Shown here: positions 6,912 through 12,273 of the stretch, piece after piece
How positions within the stretch are numbered: position 1 is the stretch's first letter
Layout: each line of letters opens with the position of its first letter
Assembly (NCBI GenBank): GCA_037447655.1
Contig: JBBHKE010002786.1
Location: forward strand, 1-12,273
DNA length: 12,273 nt
Direction of reading: 5' to 3'
Source: Zygnema cylindricum
Taxonomy: Eukaryota > Streptophyta > Zygnematophyceae > Zygnematales > Zygnemataceae
The notes under the pieces: model-generated
The model's input: only the letters and a program-made list of their open reading frames with translations
Told to the model about the DNA's origin: nothing
The model's database searches: none
Program-made: the position numbers and the translations under genes

Positions 6912-7933
6912 TCTAACGCTAAATTTGAAAGCCTTTACCTTGAGAACACGTTCCACGACGCGTCGATCCGGTACCTTTATCTGATCCAACCGTTCATGTT
7001 ACTGGCACTAAAAATCGCGCTGGTTGCCACCATCCGCACGAAAATAAATTGTCCAGACAAAACTAAAATGCACGGTAAAACGCTTGGAAGTACGGTATGG
7101 AAAGTACGCGGCATGAAATTACATTGGTCACCTTTAGTACTTTGGTTACGGTTCGAACTTGAGAGAGGATGGTAATTGGTAAATAAGGATGGACAACACT
7201 ATTCCACGAAAAACAAGGTAAGGTCAGAAACGTGGATGATGATCGTCCACACTCCACGGTGTAGTTTACGGTCGTTTACATGGAAAGGAAACGCTATTTA
7301 TGAAGTTTAGTAGTTCGAATAAACTCGAAGCTAAACAATTCTGGCAACATATAACGGTATTGTTCTGCTCAATACTATTAGTGAACTCGGGTGTGTCCCA
7401 TGAAATCGTAAGTTAGCAAACTTACTTTGTGTTGTAGCGAAGATTTTCCGTACACGTTTTTAAAGTGTCCCAATCCGCAAAAAACGAAATCGTTACTTAA
7501 GTGTGTTACGAATGTATACGTAGACAATGCTCGTGACGGTTGTCAACGTCTACAATCTGTGTTGCCGCACGTTATTTTTTGAAAGTGCTTCTGCAACCTT
7601 CCAGACCTGTGTTGTTCACAGTTAGAAGAAGTTGCCTTGGCCTTTGCCTCTCCCCTCCAGTCGCCGTGAGATGACATTTAATTTTTTAGCCCCTACAAAA
7701 AATAACATCCATATTGGGTGCAACGGACAAAAAAATAAAAAAAATAGTGTACTTCTCCTCTTGGTAAACTTGTGAAATCCTCAAAAACGTGTCGAAGTTG
7801 TTTTCCTAATTGTTGAGCGGTGATACTTTACTTTGGAGCACATATATAATATGTTCTAGAGTAATGAAAATGACGTGGCATGATGTGGCCATGTGTCGAA
7901 AAACACAAGTCGACAATATGTAGTAAATTATAG
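6912..7933. other. About 1 kb without recognisable genes
   Basis: Short frames here (for example 7063-7257 minus, which starts at GTG) have no recognisable motifs. A basic minus-strand stretch near 6935-6990 ends in a good-looking donor (AAG|GTAAAG) but has no ATG in frame. I see no RNA gene or clear repeat apart from scattered GTCTACAA motifs. Confidence 0.5.
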
Positions 7934-8076
7934 GTTTGAAACTGGAACAAATTGTACTTCCGTTTTTTTCACTTTCTTCTTACAACTATACTTTTATCGA
8001 TATGAGGCTAAATTGTTGAGGGAAACGACAAAAACAAACCCTACTTTGGCATATGGGGACACACCCTTGCGATTTT
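7934..8076 (+). mobile_element. Diverged relic of the foldback element arm
   Basis: This stretch is collinear with the right arm of the foldback element at 11218-11414. Shared landmarks are GTTTGAAAC/GTTTCAAC, CAAATTGTAC, AGGCTAAATTGTTGAGG versus GGGCTAAGTTTTGGAGG, and AACGACAAAAA. The peptide readings are similar too (EAKLLRETTKTNP here, RAKFWRKTTKKYP there). No partner inverted arm was found nearby, so it appears to be half an element. From 8077 to 8668 nothing is recognised. Confidence 0.5.
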
Positions 8077-8668
8077 TAATTGGTGTAGAATCTACGCCCA
8101 ACAATTACAAAAAGCACAAATTATATACAAACCCGGTACCCGGTACGAATTAACGACATTAAGGCCAAAAATACCTTTACCTCTGACTTGTTCAAATCAA
8201 AATAAAATGATGTACCATTGATTCCATTTTCTGGCAATCTTATTCAACCTTTCGCCATGGCTTCCTAGTCTCGTTTTCCAGTGAAGTTATTTTTATATTT
8301 GTTGTCAAAAATAGTGGCAAGTAGTCAAAAGAAAGGATTTTCGATTATTTTTTTCTTGTCCCAAATTCAGCTCGTCTACTATACTCGTTACTGCATAATT
8401 GCGATTGCCACTTTCGATCGTCCCCTTCTTTCATTTCCTATATATTTTTTACTCGACCAAGCTATTGGAGGATTCCCAATATCATTTCATTCGAATGTTT
8501 TACGGGCACAATTAAAAGAGTAATTGTTAAAGGACGTGTCCAAAGTGTCGCAATCTCCCCCGCAAATGTAGCAAAAAAAATTAGTGGGGTCTCTTTGAGC
8601 GTATCGTCGTTCTTTGGAAGTTGTTGCACCCCGAGTTGACACACTCGTGTATAATGCCACACTAAACG

Positions 8669-8706
8669 AAATGTGGGTCTTACTAGGAAATGTGGTTCTT
8701 ACTAGG
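8669..8706. repeat. 19-bp tandem repeat, two copies
   Basis: Two adjacent near-identical units of AAATGTGGGTCTTACTAGG, differing at one base (GGTC versus GTTC). They are too short to assign to any element. The sequence to 8785 is otherwise featureless. Confidence 0.8.
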
Positions 8707-8785
8707 ACCTGTAAAGACCACATCACCCAAGGTCCGGCTAGTGGAGGAAAACCAAGCCAACATAAGGACTTTTAAGACCAATGGA

Positions 8786-9988
8786 CTAGGAAGGACAAGG
8801 GAGTAAACGATAAGTCTTTCCTTTCAAAATGTTACCGCCGACGCCTATTGCAACAATTGCACCGATAGCCAAATCACGGGCAACATTTGCGTTCTCCCCA
8901 ACCTTAGCAACAAATTGAATGAATCCATTCAGGGTCAATATGTTGCTTAGAAACACAATGGGGGGAGCCCATAAGCGGAGGGTAAGGCAAATCCAAATGT
9001 AGAGGTAATGTAGACGTCTAGCTAGTGAAACATGAAACGAATTGTCGAATAAATTTATAACCACGCACGACCCCGATGTGAGAACACGAACGTAAACAAG
9101 AACGTCATGAGCAAAAGTTACCGCGTCCAATAGACAACGAAATTGAGCGGTAACCAACAACTCTGATATGCGTTGTTGAAAATGAATGTTGTTATCTACC
9201 ACGATAGATAGAAAAGGTGGAACCTGGTTTTTGGCGTATGGTATGATGATTGTACCAGCTGGGTGGAGAGCCATGTGAGACTGAAATAAAATTTCCACTA
9301 CTTTAGTGATGATCCGGCCTATAATAAGGATTTCATAAAAAAGAAAAGAGGTAAACGCCTGTGCCACCAAAGCCAAACTACCTTTATTTGCTTTTGGAGC
9401 AACTCTAGTACGGTACTTAACCTAAACCGTTGCTGGAAATTGGGGGGCCAACTTGTTGACGGGCGAATGCTCCCTCCAACCGATTAAAAACCTCACGCCC
9501 AAGAAGGTGGCGAAACAAACTAAAAAACTAATTGTCAAAGTCTTAGGGAGAAGATAAAAGAGAAGCTGGTGGAGGTAACTAGTAAGCGAGGTACATAGGA
9601 TGTCGAGAAAAATAAAAATTCGGGGTGGAAAAGGCGATTTGGCAGTCTTAAAGCTTAAGGAGGTCTTCATAATATGAGAGGTCCTCCAATAATGCATCAC
9701 GAACAACTAAGTTGACAAAATACGGAGATCCCATGGGGGGGCTTTATGCTTTATTACCCTCCTCTTGAGACGCGAGACGTAAACGTATGAGGATGGGGCA
9801 ATCAAGAGGTAAACCTAGTGGCACCAAGCCATACCCTCGTGGGGTTTAAAGATACACCGATTCTTCAAAGTTTTTTTGCAAAATGATGAAAATAGAGATA
9901 ACTTGGTTATGCGGTCCGCAACATGCGTCTCATTTGCGAGCGAAAGAAATAAACAACTAAGAGAAGTTGTACCAAATGCCTTCAAAGC
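8786..9988 (-). pseudogene. Unrecognised decayed coding frame, membrane-protein-like, with three in-frame TAG codons
   Basis: One minus-strand frame runs from just after a TAA at 9989-9991 to a TAG at 8786-8788, about 400 codons, interrupted only by TAG at 9815-9817, 9707-9709 and 9422-9424. Random sequence of this composition should show around twenty stops. The longest uninterrupted part, after 9422, is about 211 codons. Likely membrane stretches include LLPKTLTISFLVCFATFLGV, FLFYEILIIGRIITKVVEIL, LWAPPIVFLSNILTLNGF and LAIGAIVAIGVGG. I recognise no family. There is no good ATG near the 5' end. Alternative: the frame could be the antisense of a hydrophilic plus-strand gene with few TTA, CTA and TCA codons, but that plus-strand frame has about as many stops as chance predicts. 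Confidence 0.35.
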
Positions 9989-10890
9989 TTAAAGGTGGGC
10001 TATAAGAAAATACGGTGCTTCAAAAGGATCTCTCCACCGAATGTCAGAACAAATTCTAAGGTGGCAACATCACCGAAGGGATCCCCGAGAGGCAAGATAA
10101 GAGATCTCAATCAAGAGTCAAACGCACGAACGATAAGGAAAATTTGATTGATGGAAGACGATGCATTTCGAAGTTCTTGAAAGACAGGTGTTGAATGCGT
10201 TAGCCACACCCACTTGAAGGATCTAAGTGGATGTGACTTTTATGGATCTGGACGTAGGTCCGAAAGAGCTCGGAGACCATGGAAAACCACCTCTAGCAAC
10301 GCCAAATTGTTGTGGTGATTAATGGTCGTCGAAAGCCCCTTCGAGTTGGATGCAAACTGCGGGGGCCACCAACGATACTAGATTTCCCTGATAACTATAG
10401 TGCGGATGCCCTTAGCAAGGGTGGGAAGAACAATAAGATTGTTGATGAGAGAAGCGTTATAACATGAAGAGGAATGTGTCTGCAATCCATCTCAGAAGCC
10501 ATTTCAGAAGTTGAAAACCTTGGGATTGTTTTAAGAGAAAATATATAGAGAAGAAGTTCACAAACAATTCAAGATGGACCCCCCCTAAAGGTGACGGGTA
10601 AATGCATCTTGGTCTTAATGAAACGATTCAAGGGGATCATGCACCTCAGCGAAAGGAAAGATGTCTTTGAGGGTTGGAAGATGGAGCAGGCGGAAAGAGT
10701 CAACTGTCGCTTTCGAAGATAGAGATGGGGTCATTCGCCGAAGAGCTGGATCAACTATAGAAAATCCGACAAAACGATTGAGATAGACAACCCTATGCAG
10801 TAATCGTGGAGCTGGGTGGTGAGGCACGTCGACGTGAGTGACACTGAAAAACCGTTGACTCGGTCCGTGTGCTCAGGTTGCAAAGATCCG
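9989..10890. other. Possible upstream continuation of the decayed minus-strand coding region
   Basis: In a second minus-strand frame, stops are again sparse. An open stretch of 70 codons (10615-10827) is followed, between about 9990 and 10380, by another low-stop segment (for example LALLEVVFHGLRALSDLRPD). This would fit an older gene broken by frameshifts that continues into the 8786-9988 frame. No domain was recognised on either strand, and no complete gene is present. Confidence 0.2.
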
Positions 10891-11414
10891 GGGCACTTTC
10901 ACATGTGATAAAGTTAGGGTTTTTTTCTGTCGTTTTTCTCCAAAACTTAGCCCTCAACGAGAAATTCCGCATCCGTACCAAAAAATTGAAATCACCACAG
11001 TGCAATTTGCGTCACTTTGAAACCTCGAATGTACAATTTGTGTCCCTTTTAAACTTTAATTATACCGCAGTTTGTCATCTAGCGTGTTTCGACCCGCGAC
11101 GACATTTGCGACAACGTCTCCCTATTCGTTCGCTTGATGAAACTTTAGTTAAAATCACCTCGCGGGGTGATTTGAGTAGAAGTTTGAAGATGAGCTGGAG
11201 GGACGCGAAAGTGGGTAGAAACGCGCTAGACGACAAACTGCGGTTTATTTAAAGTTCAAAAGCGACTCAAATTGTACATTTAAAGTTTCAACGTGACGCA
11301 AATTGTACTGTGGTAATTCAATTTTTTGGTACGGCTGCGGATCTTCTCGCTGAGGGCTAAGTTTTGGAGGAAAACGACAAAAAAATACCCGCTCTATCAC
11401 ATGGAAGAGTGCCC
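10891..11414. mobile_element. Foldback (long inverted-repeat) element, about 524 bp
   Basis: The left arm (10891-11090) and right arm (11218-11414) are inverted copies along almost their whole length. Matching landmarks are GGGCAC...CATGTGATA at the tips, then TTTGTCGTTTT.CTCCAAAACT, TAGCCCTCA.CGAGAA, GTACCAAAAAATTGAA, ACCACAGT, CAATTTGCGTCAC and CCGCAGTTTGTC. The spacer of about 127 bp contains a further hairpin (AAATCACC/GGTGATTT, 11152-11173) near the centre. No target-site duplication is obvious outside the tips. The element is non-autonomous; frames 10793-11005, 10869-11252 and 11326-11514 are arm shadows. Confidence 0.85.
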
Positions 11415-11610
11415 TTACATTAGCTTGCTTGTTTCACAACAAAAAAGTCGGTCAGACCATAGTTCAAAAGAAGGCGTTTTTATGGTAGGCCTTTCGTCGA
11501 CGCCTTTATCGTAAGTTGTGTTGCGGGCTTTTCATGTGATTTTCTTAGATCGCTACTTTGATCAGCGATCGTCCGATCGTCCGAATCTGACGGTGTAAAC
11601 AATTTTTTTT

Positions 11611-11670
11611 GGTCCGAATGTTTTAATTGGTCCAATATTTGGTTTGAATGTTTTAATTGGTCCAAATATG
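11611..11670. repeat. 30-bp tandem repeat, two copies
   Basis: Two adjacent 30-base units share GAATGTTTTAATTGGTCCAA with a few substitutions. Just upstream is a smaller duplication, GATCGTCC repeated twice (about 11566-11582). The frames across it on the minus strand are shadows of the repeat. Confidence 0.85.
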
Positions 11671-11674
11671 TTCG

Positions 11675-11734
11675 AATACAATATGGGTCTTAAGGTCATA
11701 TTGTATGTTTTGCATACAATATGCATATTGTATG
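11675..11734. repeat. Palindrome cluster built on CATACAATATG
   Basis: The 11-mer CATACAATATG or its reverse complement occurs at 11697-11707, 11713-11723 and 11724-11734. A close copy (AATACAATATG) lies at 11676-11686. The last two abut as a perfect 22-bp palindrome centred on ATGCAT, and the first two also pair across an 11-base loop. From 11735 to the window end I see no gene; there is a small GTTCAG/CTGAAC hairpin near 11962-11978. Confidence 0.85.
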
Positions 11735-12273
11735 GGCCTACTTTCACCTACTTTCATAGATGTTCAAATCGCGCTATTTTTTCATTTTTTCCGATTGAAA
11801 CGTATAATTCGTGACTTTTGAAAAAATCGCAAAAAAACGTCTACTGTAAATTGAAACTGGAAAAATACTGGAATCTGTAAATAAATTACGGTAACTGTGC
11901 ATTTTTGTATGGATATGTACGGAATTACAGGTAAATATACGTCGTAGTTATTGGTACTTTCTGTTCAGTGAACTGAACATAAATATCACGGAACTTGTAC
12001 GTTATTTCATCGGAAATGTATGGACATTTCGAAAACAGACGTTGAATGTCACACTAATTTCGCGCGGTAAGTTTGAAATTTGTACGGGCGTCTTCTTCAT
12101 TTTTTTCTGAAAGAAGCCGCCATGGAATATTGAAAACGAAACCGCTAGGAAGCCACGGAATTTGATAAAAGTTAACATTGGAGGACATTCGAACCCGGGC
12201 ATACCCAAAATATAGCATGATTAAGTTGATGAACCCACTACCAATTGATGAAAAAATCCCGATGCAGATCTGG

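Noticed and set aside
6935-6997. Basic minus-strand peptide (VPDRRVVERVLK) followed by AAG|GTAAAG as CYC1 first exon
   Set aside because: There is no ATG in frame before an upstream TAA, and joining it would not give a known CYC1 N-terminus.
7893-8153. 86-codon plus-strand frame
   Set aside because: It overlaps the foldback-arm relic; its similarity to the other arm is explained by DNA homology.
10320-10463. Plus-strand ADALSKGG motif resembling the end of a retroelement RNase H
   Set aside because: It is an isolated short match, with no catalytic residues or adjoining integrase or reverse transcriptase visible.
10869-11252. 127-codon plus-strand frame
   Set aside because: It lies across one arm and the spacer of the foldback element and contains nothing protein-like.
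1-12273. CRISPR arrays, tRNA or rRNA genes, bacterial insertion sequences
   Set aside because: The repeats are microsatellites, minisatellites or inverted repeats without regular unique spacers, and I saw no tRNA- or rRNA-like sequence.

Overview
The window looks like nuclear DNA from the green-plant lineage. The one clear gene has six recognisable exons with GT-AG or GC-AG introns. Its protein matches plant-type mitochondrial cytochrome c1, including the C-terminal VDVVN tail. A telo-box-like AAACCCTAA motif lies upstream of it, and no bacterial-style gene packing is visible. A non-flowering plant or streptophyte alga is possible because the protein differs from my recollection of flowering-plant versions, but this is inference. 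The rest of the window is dominated by simple repeats and transposable-element remains.

Layout. Positions 133-264 hold a (GA)n microsatellite. It abuts a plus-strand non-LTR retrotransposon relic (about 305-928) with an apparent restriction-like endonuclease domain and an AT/T-rich 3' tail. A small inverted-repeat element (MITE A) lies at 1301-1476, a degenerate 12-bp minisatellite at 1701-1970, and a CTCCCT hexamer repeat near 2123-2149. The minus-strand cytochrome c1 gene spans 2412-5720, with coding exons at 5488-5720, 4458-4737, 3844-3915, 3104-3220, 2915-2980 and 2412-2528. Its first coding exon, which should carry the start codon and the N-terminal part of the mitochondrial presequence, was not found with confidence. 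One intron has a GC donor, one holds MITE D, one has a tandem duplication that copies the splice donor, and one has a long CT microsatellite in front of the last acceptor.

Upstream of the gene (about 6011-6095) are ACGT-core palindromes and the telo-box-like motif, followed by two more MITEs of the same family as A (B about 6338-6537, C 6693-6909). From 6910 to 8780 I see no gene, only a diverged copy of a foldback-element arm and a short tandem repeat. Positions 8786-9988 carry a minus-strand frame of about 400 codons broken only by three TAG codons, which looks like a decayed or unrecognised membrane-protein-like coding region. Positions 10891-11414 are a long foldback element with arms of nearly 200 bp. 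The last 850 bp hold a 30-bp tandem repeat and a cluster of palindromes, and no gene.

There is no operon or multi-gene system here. The biological interest lies in how repeats and small transposons have shaped the introns and flanks of an essential respiratory gene.
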